DNA from: Maribrevibacterium harenarium | Lineage (GTDB): Bacteria; Pseudomonadota; Gammaproteobacteria; Pseudomonadales; Marinomonadaceae | Reading direction: 5' to 3' | Assembly: GCF_006385675.1 (NCBI RefSeq) | Contig: NZ_VFRR01000003.1 | Location: 117,658 to 181,657 of the forward strand | Length of the DNA: 64,000 nt | Translations under genes and position numbers: made by a program | Part shown: piece after piece, positions 8,931-17,754 of the stretch | Position numbering within the stretch: position 1 is the first letter of the stretch | Layout of the letters: each line of letters opens with the position of its first letter | The notes under the pieces: generated by a model | Databases searched by the model: none | Told to the model about the DNA's origin: nothing | Seen by the model: only the letters and a program-made list of their open reading frames with translations

Positions 8931-9579
8931 TAAACGCGAGTTTGCTGAAGTTTGGGGAGCTGCTTGGACCATGTATGGCAAAAGCGTATCACCACAATTG
9001 CTATCCATCGCATTTGAAGCCCTTCGTGCTTATAGCATTGAAGAAGTGCGAATCGGTCTGACTCGGCATATTCAATCACCGGATACTGGGCAATTTTTTC
9101 CAAAGCCCGCTGACGTCATCAAGCATATCGATGGCAACTCGGGTTCAAGAGCCATGGTTGCTTGGAACAAAGTTGACAAGGCTGTTCGTCAGGTTGGCGC
9201 TTGGACATCCGTGATGTTTGACGATGCGCTTATTCACCGCGTTATTTCAGACATGGGGGGATGGGTTGAACTCTGCAAGGTAGATGACAGGGAATACCCC
9301 TTTAAACAAAAAGAGTTTTTAACACGCTACCAGACTTACTTGTTGCGGGACGAAGTGGGTGAATACCCAAGGCTATTACAAGGTATTGCAGACCATCAGA
9401 ACCAGCAAAAAGGATTTGATATGCAAGCGCCAGTTGCCGTGGGCGACTGGTCAAAAGCAGCACAAGTTTATACAAGAGGCATCACCGACTTTAGCGCAGT
9501 GCCTTTGAAAAGAATAAGCCCGAAAGCCATTCAGGCGCTTCTCGGAAATCAATTAGAGGACAAAAATGAAAACGATTAA
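8917..9579 (+). CDS. Conserved ICE protein, replication-P-like region
   Basis: About 220 residues. Start chosen at GTG 8917 because GGGAGG lies 9 nt upstream; the reading frame extends further back but inside the preceding gene. The N-terminal block (FAEVWGAAWTMYGKSVSPQLLSIAF, then TRHIQSPDTGQFFPKPADVI) resembles phage helicase-loader or replication P-like proteins. No catalytic motif seen. Its stop overlaps the start of the transglycosylase gene by 14 nt, so translation is probably coupled. Confidence 0.55.
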   Translation: MQEVDKREFAEVWGAAWTMYGKSVSPQLLSIAFEALRAYSIEEVRIGLTRHIQSPDTGQFFPKPADVIKHIDGNSGSRAMVAWNKVDKAVRQVGAWTSVMFDDALIHRVISDMGGWVELCKVDDREYPFKQKEFLTRYQTYLLRDEVGEYPRLLQGIADHQNQQKGFDMQAPVAVGDWSKAAQVYTRGITDFSAVPLKRISPKAIQALLGNQLEDKNEND

Positions 9580-10114
9580 AGCAAAAACCATTGCCCTAGT
9601 GATAGCCATGTCCGCAAGCACTTCAGTCTATGCGTTTCCGGGCTATCAGTGGGAAAAAGCAGCACAAAGCGTTGGTATTGATCCAGTCATGCTCTACGCC
9701 GTTGCCTTAGCTGAGTCGGCCTCACATCGTGGTCTCAACATGACCAGTCCATGGCCATACGCAATTCGCAATGGTTCAAACGCAACCTACGCCAAATCTC
9801 AGACAGAAGCGGAGCAACTGTTAAGCCAGGCACTGCAAGAGAGTGAAAAATACCAGCTCGATATTGGCCTAATGCAAATCAATTTGCATTGGCACGGACA
9901 TCGGGTGAGCTCAGCAGCAGAACTGCTAGACCCCATCACCAACCTAACTGTCGGCTCCAGTATTTTGGCCGAAGCAATCAAATCTTCACCAAACGATTTA
10001 GAGCTTGGCATAGGCCGCTATCACAGCTGGAACGAAGAGCGTGCACGCTGGTATGGGCAAAGAGTGCTTTCTATTTATCGCAATATTCTACATGAACTGG
10101 AGGTCCGTCAATGA
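9566..10114 (+). CDS. Lytic transglycosylase-like protein
   Basis: Exported protein of 182 residues with a signal peptide ending near SVYA/FPG. The SLT domain shows the catalytic-Glu region YAVALAESA, the GLMQINL motif and a late IGRYHSWN segment. It would cut peptidoglycan glycan strands in the periplasm to let the conjugation apparatus through. It lies upstream of setD and overlaps it by 4 nt (ATGA), matching the transglycosylase gene before setDC in SXT. Confidence 0.8.
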   Translation: MKTIKAKTIALVIAMSASTSVYAFPGYQWEKAAQSVGIDPVMLYAVALAESASHRGLNMTSPWPYAIRNGSNATYAKSQTEAEQLLSQALQESEKYQLDIGLMQINLHWHGHRVSSAAELLDPITNLTVGSSILAEAIKSSPNDLELGIGRYHSWNEERARWYGQRVLSIYRNILHELEVRQ

Positions 10115-10410
10115 CAACCAATCAACAAGACTTCTATCAATTAAATTTGGCATACCTACACGCAGCACGGGAATTGGCGCGCATTGATCCACAAGAGGCG
10201 GTCTTGCGCTTTGGACTTACACGCGATGTGGTTGATGCGCTGATTAATGCTGGAGTTGACGACCTGCAACGAGTGGCGACCTCATCATTCATGCTGTTTC
10301 AACCAAGGGGTAACCAAAGCCAACTGATTGAGATGGTGAAGAGCAAAGGCACAGGTATCCCAAGAATCGCTTATTTATTATCAACCCTAAACAACAAGGG
10401 GGATGCATGA
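10111..10410 (+). CDS. setD: Transfer activator SetD (FlhD-like)
   Basis: A 99-residue FlhD-family protein (FYQLNLAYLHAARELARIDPQEAVLRFGL) that pairs with SetC to form the master activator of SXT/R391 transfer and excision genes. Start ATG 10111 overlaps the transglycosylase stop; its own stop overlaps the setC start (ATGA at 10407-10410). SetR repression of the upstream promoter is the known control point. Confidence 0.9.
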   Translation: MTTNQQDFYQLNLAYLHAARELARIDPQEAVLRFGLTRDVVDALINAGVDDLQRVATSSFMLFQPRGNQSQLIEMVKSKGTGIPRIAYLLSTLNNKGDA

Positions 10411-10940
10411 TTGATAACCTGTCCAAAAGTGAGCTGTTTACCCGAGCCTCGCTGCTTATTAAATACGGATTTCGAACAACCATTATCGCGCTCGATACAG
10501 GTTTGCCAATCCACATTATCAGAAGGCTCCATAAAGAAGTGACTGGCAAGTCACCTTGTCCTGGTCAATTGCCAGAATCTGATGCCATCGTCAAAAGCAG
10601 AAGAGCATTAGTTGAAGGCTCCCTGCTGATGGCGCTTTATGTCAATATTGGTGGTGACAATGTCTACAAGCAATTAAATATTGATGCTTTGATGAAGGCT
10701 TACGATGCGTACTTGGTTGCAAGAGAAGAAGCAGATCTTCCAGCTGAGATCCCATGGAAAAAACTGACCATCAATGAAGGTTGGGTTCTAGCTCGTGATT
10801 TAAGGTCACAGCTTGCATCCTTACACCGTTGTCGATGCGGTAGTCTGTATTTGACGGTATCTCAACAGCGCATTCAGCTTAAATGTCCTGTGTGTGAGAT
10901 TATGGCCGAGCAAACCACTAGAGCACTTTTTGAGAACTAA
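10407..10940 (+). CDS. setC: Transfer activator SetC (FlhC-like)
   Basis: 177-residue FlhC-family protein. A C-terminal zinc ribbon has the pairs CRCG and CPVC separated by about 18 residues, as in FlhC. With SetD it activates tra, int and xis promoters. Translationally coupled to setD. It is the last gene of the run begun by croS; the next gene begins 57 nt on. Confidence 0.9.
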   Translation: MIDNLSKSELFTRASLLIKYGFRTTIIALDTGLPIHIIRRLHKEVTGKSPCPGQLPESDAIVKSRRALVEGSLLMALYVNIGGDNVYKQLNIDALMKAYDAYLVAREEADLPAEIPWKKLTINEGWVLARDLRSQLASLHRCRCGSLYLTVSQQRIQLKCPVCEIMAEQTTRALFEN

Positions 10941-10997
10941 CATGCTGATGCATGATTTGATTGTGCACCTCCCGTGCACTTTGAGAGTACTAACAAG

Positions 10998-11429
10998 ATG
11001 ACAAACTTACTTAAATCTTTACCAGCACGCTGCTGGTTTATATCACTGGGACTTTTTCTGGCGACTTTGGCTGCGGCTCATTTTTTTCCATCAGAAATAT
11101 TAACGGCATCTGCCAAGTTAGCGGCTTTGCCATTTCTGATCTGCACCATCGTTTTTTTCGGCTACTTGGGATTCAAAGCGACCTGTAACCCCATCGGCCT
11201 AATAGCCATCATCACGATGCTTTTAGCAATCGCATATTGGCAAGCGAGTTGGACAATTGTTGGTTTGGGACTCTTTTTCATAGCTATTTGTACTGGAATT
11301 AGATTCTTGAGTAGCCAAGTTAAAGATTCGGGTAGAACTTTGAGCATTGAAGAAAAATGGTATTGGTATAAGCTCCATTCGTTTTTTGATGGCTTTTATC
11401 CAAGGTATCCCAAAAAGCCAAAAAAATAG
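10998..11429 (+). CDS. eex: Entry exclusion inner-membrane protein Eex
   Basis: Starting at ATG 10998 gives 143 residues, the length I recall for SXT Eex; an upstream GTG (10974) would give 151. Three or four hydrophobic segments (around residues 10-30, 40-65, 68-105) are followed by a basic cytoplasmic-type tail ending YPKKPKK. It is adjacent to traG, whose product is its exclusion partner. Eex in the recipient blocks entry of an element carrying a matching TraG. Identity rests on position, size and topology rather than on recognised residues. Confidence 0.65.
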   Translation: MTNLLKSLPARCWFISLGLFLATLAAAHFFPSEILTASAKLAALPFLICTIVFFGYLGFKATCNPIGLIAIITMLLAIAYWQASWTIVGLGLFFIAICTGIRFLSSQVKDSGRTLSIEEKWYWYKLHSFFDGFYPRYPKKPKK

Positions 11430-11451
11430 CCAGCCCACCACAAGCTGGCTA
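11427..11451. terminator. Bidirectional terminator between eex and traG
   Basis: Stem TAGCCAGC (11427-11434) pairs with GCTGGCTA (11444-11451). A run of six T follows on the minus strand (strong for traG) and TTCTATTTT on the plus strand (for eex). The eex stop codon TAG is the first three bases of the stem. Confidence 0.8.
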
Positions 11452-11461
11452 CCTTCTATTT

Positions 11462-14400
11462 TCAGTTCCTTCCTGATGCCTGGTTATAAGCCCTAATATC
11501 GATCAAGTTGTTCTGAGCATAATCTCCCGCAAGCGATGCATTTGAGATCACCGCTATCTGCTTATCCACAAATGCTTTATCTTCTTCGGACACACTGTCA
11601 GGAATGTAAGCGCCACTCTCATCCTTTTGACGATACTCATTTAGCATTTGCTCCCTTAGACCTAGCATTTCAGGCGACCAACTCGATGAGTCTTCAGAGT
11701 TGAATACGCGTCCCGCCAAACCTTCATTGAAAGCTTGAGCGAACACTTGACTTTGAATCGGAGTCAATCCCATTCTCTGCCCTTCGCTGTATGCTTCCTG
11801 TTTGAAATCATCGGCATACTGTTCTAAGAACTCACCATATCGATTGTTAACTGCCGCACCAAATGCCCCCGCCAACATGGCTTCAGACTTAGTGCCCCAG
11901 TTTACTTCGGAGGCATACTGCGAACTCGATCCACTGTATGCATCATTAAACGCCGTCAATGGATTTTCCAAAGAGGTTCCGGCATCAACGGCGGCTTTTA
12001 ACCCATCCCAGGTTGATTTGCTGGCCACCGTTGCGTTGTGCAAGAAACCTCGTGAGCCAGGATCTTCAAGCGCTTGTTCTTTGTAACTCTCATAGTCTTC
12101 GCCAAAGTGATTCAAGGTATGCAGAGCTGCATCAGTATGCTTGCCACTGAAATCACCAATAGCACTGGCGCTGTTGAAGAACATTTCAGCACCAGAGACT
12201 CCGCTATCATCAGCCATAATGCGAGATCGCCACTGAGAGCCAGCTTCACTGTTTAGTCCAGATTGATAGGTACTTGTGTCAGAAGCTACGGCCTGCTGGG
12301 CTTGTTGCTGATGCGCATTCAGCTGTCCATCTACACCAGAAAGATTGGTTTGGTAAGCAGATTGAGCCGAATTGAACTGCGTTTGAACTCTTGCAGCATC
12401 CTCATAGCCTCCCAGAACACCGGATTCAACTTGGCTTTGAGTGCCACCAAAAGTAGGTGCAGTTGATGACAAGCCTTCATTAGAGCGTGGCTGAATTGAT
12501 CGTAAATCGGCTCCGGTAGCCATGGCCATAACAGTCATTGCTGCTTGATAGTCATTGTCTCGTTCAGCGGGCGTCGAGGAGTTGCTATAGGTTAAAGACT
12601 CCATAGCTGCGGCCACATACGCCTGATTATCATCAGGTAGCAAGCGCTGATACATTGGAAGGTTTTCACGTAATCGGTTACCTGCTTCAACATGCTGGTT
12701 CATATAGCGACCTAAATAATCCATGACTTCAGGATTATCCGCTGCTAATCGAGTTAACGTCGCACCATCCGTGTTCCTTTGTCCTGATAGACTGTAGCTG
12801 GCCTGATCAAGCTCACTAAAGCGGTTTGATGCCGTGATAACGTCTTGTGCTGAACTCTGAAGTGACTGATAGTCTTGATTAGACAACGACATCTCAACGC
12901 CAGAGCGTCTTGAATCTGAAAGGTCCTTAACCATCGCATCGCGAAACTCAGCACGTCGTGAATCACTTGATGCCAAGCTTTGCATCTCCCCTGTGAGCGT
13001 ATTTGCGGTCGTAGATCGAGAACTCCCTTCTGACGACTCAACTTGGCCACTAAAATTACCACCTAAATCTAGGCCTGCTCGTACCCTTGATAGTTTTGGT
13101 ACACGAGATGAGTCTGGCTTATCCATTCCTGGCAAGTTGCCCTGTGGAGAATCATTGCCGCCCGTACCAAGAAGCCTTCCAAGAAAACCCTTATCAGCAA
13201 CTTCTTTCTCACCGGGATTAGTAATGGTTCCATCGCCACCAACCCTTAGTCCGCCAGATAACACGCCCGATACCAAGCCACGTACAGCGTCTTTTTTATC
13301 GTCTCCGAAACCATACCGTGTTTGCAGGTCATCAGTGACCTGATTAACAACGGCGCTAGATGCGGAATTAGAAGAACCAATCTGACGTCCAACCGAAGAA
13401 AGGTTGTCGTAACTTAGCTTTTCACCAAAAGTTCGGCTCATGGTATTGCCAACTTGACGGCTAAAGGCTTGAGTTGCCTGAGTCATGGATTCTTTTGCAG
13501 AGCCGACCATTGAACCCACTGCATTTCCGACAGAGAAACTGCTTAGTAGGTTTGACGCGCCGGTCATCGCAGAACCCGTAAGGGCAGAATTTTGGAACAT
13601 TGACTGTGATTGCATTACCGGGGCATTTTTCGCGACATCTGGACTTGCCATCTTTTCATCAATGGCATCACCGTTTTGAAGACGTCCAGCCAAGTGGGTT
13701 GCAGTTATTGCTGAGCCATACACGAGCATGAGCGAAATCGCCGGAACACTCGACGCCAACATACCGCCAGTAGCTATCCAGGTTTGCAGTACTGAATCCA
13801 TCTGCATCATCCCAGCAAAAGATGGCACTTCTGTACCTGCAAAGGCATCAAGAGCCGACATTTTCCCTGCAACGGTTAAATGAATATACAGGTTAATGAT
13901 GGCCATGACAGGCATCCAAAGTTGAATCCAAAGCAGGATTAACAAGTACTTCCCAGCCATTCGCATCCCGATTTGGCCAAGGGCTATCACAAAGGCCATC
14001 AAAGGGGTGATGGCGTAAATGAAACCCTCAAAAAACGTCATCATCGGACGAACGATACTTTGGAACAGGGTCTGCTCCGCCGCCCATTGCGTATTGCGCT
14101 GCTCAATCGCTTGGTTAACCATAACGGCTGCGGTGAAAGCTTGATCATCCATATATTTGCCCGTCACGCTTTGCTCATAAATAGGCAAAAGCACCGACGC
14201 GGTCATGTACTCTTGGGTGTTAACCGAAGCCAAACCAAGGTTATTCAGTGCATTTCGGATCACGTCATCAGTGTCCGTTGCTGACGAAGTCCCCAATGAG
14301 GCCGACAGAACCTGTTTAAGCCTTGGAATGAAGGTTGATTCTGTCATGAGTTTCAGTTGGCTGTAGGCATCAGTGCAGTCCAAATCGCTACTGCTACCAC

Positions 14401-15031
14401 TGAGCATGATGCGCGTGCCATAAATGCGCGAATCAAACCTAATCGCAGTCATCGGGTTAGGATCACTCAGCACCTGATCGAGGTTCTTTTGGCCAATGTC
14501 GATACCAATCAAGGTGCACTCTTTGATGTAGTTAAACCACGATTGCTCGATGTCCGAACCGGCGACACGATTTGCATCACCCAACCCCGAGCGATCCATC
14601 ACCTGTTTTCTCACTTTAATCAGTGACTGTAAACTGGATGCAAAGCCGTATTCCGTCATGGCGGGAGTTGAGAACGCCGTTTCAAACAATCGCGTGATTT
14701 GAAAGCCAACAGTCGAAATCGTACTGCCTGCGGCAGCAACACCGATGGGCACATTATCAACCACTCGAACTTGTCCCGTGTACGCATCCTCAATGCTCAC
14801 TCGGGTACTGGGTCCAAACATGGTTGCAAAGACTAGCCATGAGACTAAAACGTGTTGAAAGTTAATCCCACGACCGCCTTGCATTAAGGCCTGGACAGAG
14901 ACCATCAATACCCCAATGAGCAAGCCAATGCGAACCATTGAAGTAAAATCGCCTGTACCAGTGATCATCGCGACAGCGTTCAAGACCTGCTCTAAAAAAG
15001 CCGAATCCCCGATGGAATAGATTTCCCACAT
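11462..15031 (-). CDS. traG: Mating-pair stabilisation protein TraG
   Basis: Large inner-membrane protein (1189 residues) of the F-like type IV secretion system. Hydrophobic segments occur at about 30-75, 335-385 and 415-450; the remainder is a long Ser/Gln-rich cytoplasmic or periplasmic domain. Residues 606-608 are PGE (TNPGEKE). From memory these three residues set exclusion specificity in SXT (PGE) versus R391 (TDD), which would place this element in the S group. Last gene of traF-traH-traG; it begins 3 nt after traH ends. Confidence 0.95.
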   Translation of the reverse strand: MWEIYSIGDSAFLEQVLNAVAMITGTGDFTSMVRIGLLIGVLMVSVQALMQGGRGINFQHVLVSWLVFATMFGPSTRVSIEDAYTGQVRVVDNVPIGVAAAGSTISTVGFQITRLFETAFSTPAMTEYGFASSLQSLIKVRKQVMDRSGLGDANRVAGSDIEQSWFNYIKECTLIGIDIGQKNLDQVLSDPNPMTAIRFDSRIYGTRIMLSGSSSDLDCTDAYSQLKLMTESTFIPRLKQVLSASLGTSSATDTDDVIRNALNNLGLASVNTQEYMTASVLLPIYEQSVTGKYMDDQAFTAAVMVNQAIEQRNTQWAAEQTLFQSIVRPMMTFFEGFIYAITPLMAFVIALGQIGMRMAGKYLLILLWIQLWMPVMAIINLYIHLTVAGKMSALDAFAGTEVPSFAGMMQMDSVLQTWIATGGMLASSVPAISLMLVYGSAITATHLAGRLQNGDAIDEKMASPDVAKNAPVMQSQSMFQNSALTGSAMTGASNLLSSFSVGNAVGSMVGSAKESMTQATQAFSRQVGNTMSRTFGEKLSYDNLSSVGRQIGSSNSASSAVVNQVTDDLQTRYGFGDDKKDAVRGLVSGVLSGGLRVGGDGTITNPGEKEVADKGFLGRLLGTGGNDSPQGNLPGMDKPDSSRVPKLSRVRAGLDLGGNFSGQVESSEGSSRSTTANTLTGEMQSLASSDSRRAEFRDAMVKDLSDSRRSGVEMSLSNQDYQSLQSSAQDVITASNRFSELDQASYSLSGQRNTDGATLTRLAADNPEVMDYLGRYMNQHVEAGNRLRENLPMYQRLLPDDNQAYVAAAMESLTYSNSSTPAERDNDYQAAMTVMAMATGADLRSIQPRSNEGLSSTAPTFGGTQSQVESGVLGGYEDAARVQTQFNSAQSAYQTNLSGVDGQLNAHQQQAQQAVASDTSTYQSGLNSEAGSQWRSRIMADDSGVSGAEMFFNSASAIGDFSGKHTDAALHTLNHFGEDYESYKEQALEDPGSRGFLHNATVASKSTWDGLKAAVDAGTSLENPLTAFNDAYSGSSSQYASEVNWGTKSEAMLAGAFGAAVNNRYGEFLEQYADDFKQEAYSEGQRMGLTPIQSQVFAQAFNEGLAGRVFNSEDSSSWSPEMLGLREQMLNEYRQKDESGAYIPDSVSEEDKAFVDKQIAVISNASLAGDYAQNNLIDIRAYNQASGRN

Positions 15032-15034
15032 GAC

Positions 15035-16423
15035 CTATTCCCCCAGCGCCGTAGATTTAACGGTGTAATAACGCTGTTTGCGAATGGTCTGAATCACCTG
15101 ATTAAAATGCGCCAGCAATTCTTGCTCTGAACCGTATCTTCGCTGTAACGCGGCGTATTCCTCATTGATTTGGCGACGTGCACGTTCAAGGTCTTCAGTT
15201 AATAACTTCGCATAGGCATGATCTTCTACACCAGAGGTGCTTCTAGCTGCATTGAGCATGTCTTCAACCAATGCTTGGGCCATCTCAACAGCAATAAATG
15301 GTGCTGCTCGTGAAGCAAACGACCTAGCGGCACCTTCATTTAATGCAGAAAGTGTTCGAATCATGCCGCCAATGCTCGCGGGAGCCGAGGTCATAAAAGC
15401 CTTTTCGGTGGTGCTAGCAGCCCCTGTATTTCGAGCAAATTTAAAAATAATGCCGTTACTAGAACCTGTACCAAGAAGTAAATTTTCTACCTGAGTTGAT
15501 AACCCGGTAAGGGTCACGTTAGTGATTGTCGGGTTCAAACAACCGTCTTGCGTCACTGTGTCACATCGGTACATAGCGACGTTACCGCCATGAATTAGAT
15601 GCTCAATAGTCACTTTATTGCCATTCAGCCTGGTCAGTTTTGGGGCTTTACCTTGGCCATCAGCGGCATTCGCTAAATCACCAACGATAATCGAACCAGT
15701 CACCGACATAACCGCTTCAAGAAAACGGTCATCCCCCGATGCAAACCAGCTTGATGCCGAATGACGTTTCAGTGCTCGCCAAACCAAATTACCTTTAATC
15801 GTTCTGTTTACATCAGATGCCGCGACACTCGAAGCGTTCTCATATGGGTTCTTACCATTGGACTCACTCCAACTGGTAAAAACGTCTCCAGCCCCTTTAA
15901 GTGAGCTCAACATGCTGGCTTCTGTTTGCCCCTTTTTACCAAAAGCAGCCAGGGTATCGTTCACGACTCCCTGAGCCATTTGACAGGAATTGCCAAAATA
16001 CTCGTTCAACTGCTGGATTTTCTTTTGCAGTGTCTCCATGTGCTGGGAGCATTTCTCACACATAGCACTGAGCGCCAATTGGAATGCGTACCCCTTGGCG
16101 TTTGCAGCAACAGAGCGAAGTAATTGAACAAACTGATCCGCGTTAACAAATGACAAACTTCCAGCGAACATATCAATGCCGCCACAACCAGCTTGGAATG
16201 ACGGAGGCACCATAGAGACGAGGTTTTCGTTCATGATCCTGTTACGAACAACAACACTTCCACCAGATATAACGCCACGCCGCTGACTCTCGAATACACC
16301 TGGCGCAGTGGTGTTGGTCATTGAACCAAACAACTGGTTCATCTCCTGTTGCAAGCTTGCTTGGCTCATAGATGAAAAACCAATCGCACAGGCGATTAGC
16401 GATACTCGGAATACTTTTTTCAT
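15035..16423 (-). CDS. traH: Conjugative pilus assembly protein TraH
   Basis: Periplasmic T4SS protein for F-type pilus assembly, 462 residues. The signal peptide (MKKVFRVSLIACAIGFSSMSQA) is followed by the TraH region with SGGSVVVRNRIMNENL, SFQAGCGGIDMFAGS and paired cysteines in MCEKCSQ. A C-terminal coiled region (LLTEDLERARRQINEEY) is visible. Two nucleotides separate its start from the traF stop. Confidence 0.94.
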   Translation of the reverse strand: MKKVFRVSLIACAIGFSSMSQASLQQEMNQLFGSMTNTTAPGVFESQRRGVISGGSVVVRNRIMNENLVSMVPPSFQAGCGGIDMFAGSLSFVNADQFVQLLRSVAANAKGYAFQLALSAMCEKCSQHMETLQKKIQQLNEYFGNSCQMAQGVVNDTLAAFGKKGQTEASMLSSLKGAGDVFTSWSESNGKNPYENASSVAASDVNRTIKGNLVWRALKRHSASSWFASGDDRFLEAVMSVTGSIIVGDLANAADGQGKAPKLTRLNGNKVTIEHLIHGGNVAMYRCDTVTQDGCLNPTITNVTLTGLSTQVENLLLGTGSSNGIIFKFARNTGAASTTEKAFMTSAPASIGGMIRTLSALNEGAARSFASRAAPFIAVEMAQALVEDMLNAARSTSGVEDHAYAKLLTEDLERARRQINEEYAALQRRYGSEQELLAHFNQVIQTIRKQRYYTVKSTALGE

Positions 16424-16425
16424 CG

Positions 16426-17370
16426 TTATAACCCTCCTTGTGCACGCAGATAGCGAACAAGGAACTCAGGGTCCTGTAATATCTTTTCGTTAAGCTCTTG
16501 GGCTGACATCGCGAGTGACACGCCGGGTTGAACAGGTCTGGTGGCATAGTAAGTTTGATCGTCAATCCAACCGGCTTGATGGGCTGCGAGAATGATTCGA
16601 TTATTGAGCTCATCAAGGCTCATTGCGCCTTGGCCAATCGGAGTGATGACATTAGGCGGATCAACTAAGAACACGGCAGGGACAGTCGTAACGGACAAGG
16701 ATTGTGCTTGTCCTGAATCAACTTTGTAATTGGGAAACTCTCCACCGGGTAAAGGCAAGCCATCAACAGCAATAGCAAACACCTCAAAACCGTAGTTCAA
16801 AGCCATGGATTCGATGATAGGCGCTTGAGCATGGCAGTAAGGGCAATCCGAACGATAGAAGAAGAACAAGCCAGCTCGTTTTGCTACCTCACCTAAAGCA
16901 ACATCCCGTTGAGTGCCAGCTTCTCTATCCATCCGATTGGCGGCATAAGTCGCCAAGGGTCTGCGACTGATTTCATCCAAAACAGGATCGCCCATGACCA
17001 CCTGCTGACTAACATCAGCAAACTGTGAGCCCTTATCCATCATGACGCGCTGGAGATACAGATAGGCTCTGACGTTCTCATTCGTCGGCTCATCAATTGC
17101 CTTGTCCATGAACGACTGCATGTGCTCACGAAACCAGGCAGCACTGAAAGGCTTTAGCCCGCTCTTACTCGACTCTGCCGCACCAGATTCCGGCCCTATC
17201 AGCTCCTCAGGCTGCTCAGGTTCAGGAATGACCTGATACCAAAACCAGCCTTCCTGACCACGCTGATAGAATGGCTCGTCACTGGCATAGGCGGGTAAGA
17301 TGAATAGAAAGAAAATAATGATTGGGATGGTCACCCATAGGATAAACCAAGGTAACAAAGGCGTTCTCAT
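16426..17370 (-). CDS. traF: Conjugative pilus assembly protein TraF (thioredoxin-like)
   Basis: Periplasmic protein of the F-like T4SS with a thioredoxin fold. One N-terminal membrane segment or signal (LLPWFILWVTIPIIIFFLFI) precedes the mature domain. A CPYC active site is retained (YRSDCPYCHAQAP) and the cis-Pro region TTVPAVFLVDPP follows. Start ATG 17370 is chosen over ATG 17391: TGGAG lies 7 nt upstream and the longer start would be buried in the leader hairpin. 314 residues. First gene of traFHG. Confidence 0.93.
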   Translation of the reverse strand: MRTPLLPWFILWVTIPIIIFFLFILPAYASDEPFYQRGQEGWFWYQVIPEPEQPEELIGPESGAAESSKSGLKPFSAAWFREHMQSFMDKAIDEPTNENVRAYLYLQRVMMDKGSQFADVSQQVVMGDPVLDEISRRPLATYAANRMDREAGTQRDVALGEVAKRAGLFFFYRSDCPYCHAQAPIIESMALNYGFEVFAIAVDGLPLPGGEFPNYKVDSGQAQSLSVTTVPAVFLVDPPNVITPIGQGAMSLDELNNRIILAAHQAGWIDDQTYYATRPVQPGVSLAMSAQELNEKILQDPEFLVRYLRAQGGL

Positions 17371-17371
17371 T

Positions 17372-17430
17372 GTCAGCTCCAGAAATTTCACAAAGCTAAC
17401 ATGCTAAAGATCCCCGTAAGAGCGATTAGC
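17372..17430 (-). promoter_or_regulatory. traF two-hairpin leader
   Basis: GTCAGCT (17372-17378) pairs with AGCTAAC (17394-17400), one G-U pair, enclosing the traF ribosome site in or next to the stem. A second hairpin (17403-17407 with 17426-17430) lies just upstream. Same layout as the leaders of the DNA-processing block, but weaker. Confidence 0.4.
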
Positions 17431-17549
17431 CAGATAGATGAAGGAATTGTGAGTGTTTCTGACTAATATATTTGGTAAACTTTTTTTATTTAGCATCTGA
17501 TAACTTTCAATATCAGCTGTAATCAACGCATATAAGGGACATGACGGTT

Positions 17550-17750
17550 ATGACAGAAAATAAATGGCTGACTATGGAAGAGCTGGCGGCATATCTGAAG
17601 ATGAGCCGAACCAAGCTCTATACCATGACGCAGAAAGGTGAAATTCCGGCATCGAAGATCGGAAATCAGTGGCGGTTTGACCGGGATGAAATTGATGATT
17701 GGATGAAGCAGCAACGGAATATTGATGCCAGCCCCAAAGGGGGGTGTTGA
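17550..17750 (+). CDS. Excisionase-like / MerR-type HTH DNA-binding protein
   Basis: A 66-residue stand-alone HTH_17 protein (LTMEELAAYLKMSRTKLYTM followed by GNQWRFDRDEIDDWM), the fold of excisionases and many small regulators. ATG 17550 is preferred over 17541 because AAGGGA sits 10 nt upstream. It is 4 nt before the GTPase gene and co-directional, so it probably regulates this cargo operon. It is unlikely to be the element's Xis, which lies near int at the other end. Confidence 0.75.
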   Translation: MTENKWLTMEELAAYLKMSRTKLYTMTQKGEIPASKIGNQWRFDRDEIDDWMKQQRNIDASPKGGC

Positions 17751-17754
17751 TAGT

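Noticed and set aside
17550..17750. Excisionase-like HTH protein as the Xis of this ICE
   Set aside because: In SXT/R391 xis lies next to int at the opposite end; here the gene is fused in an operon with HS3 cargo.
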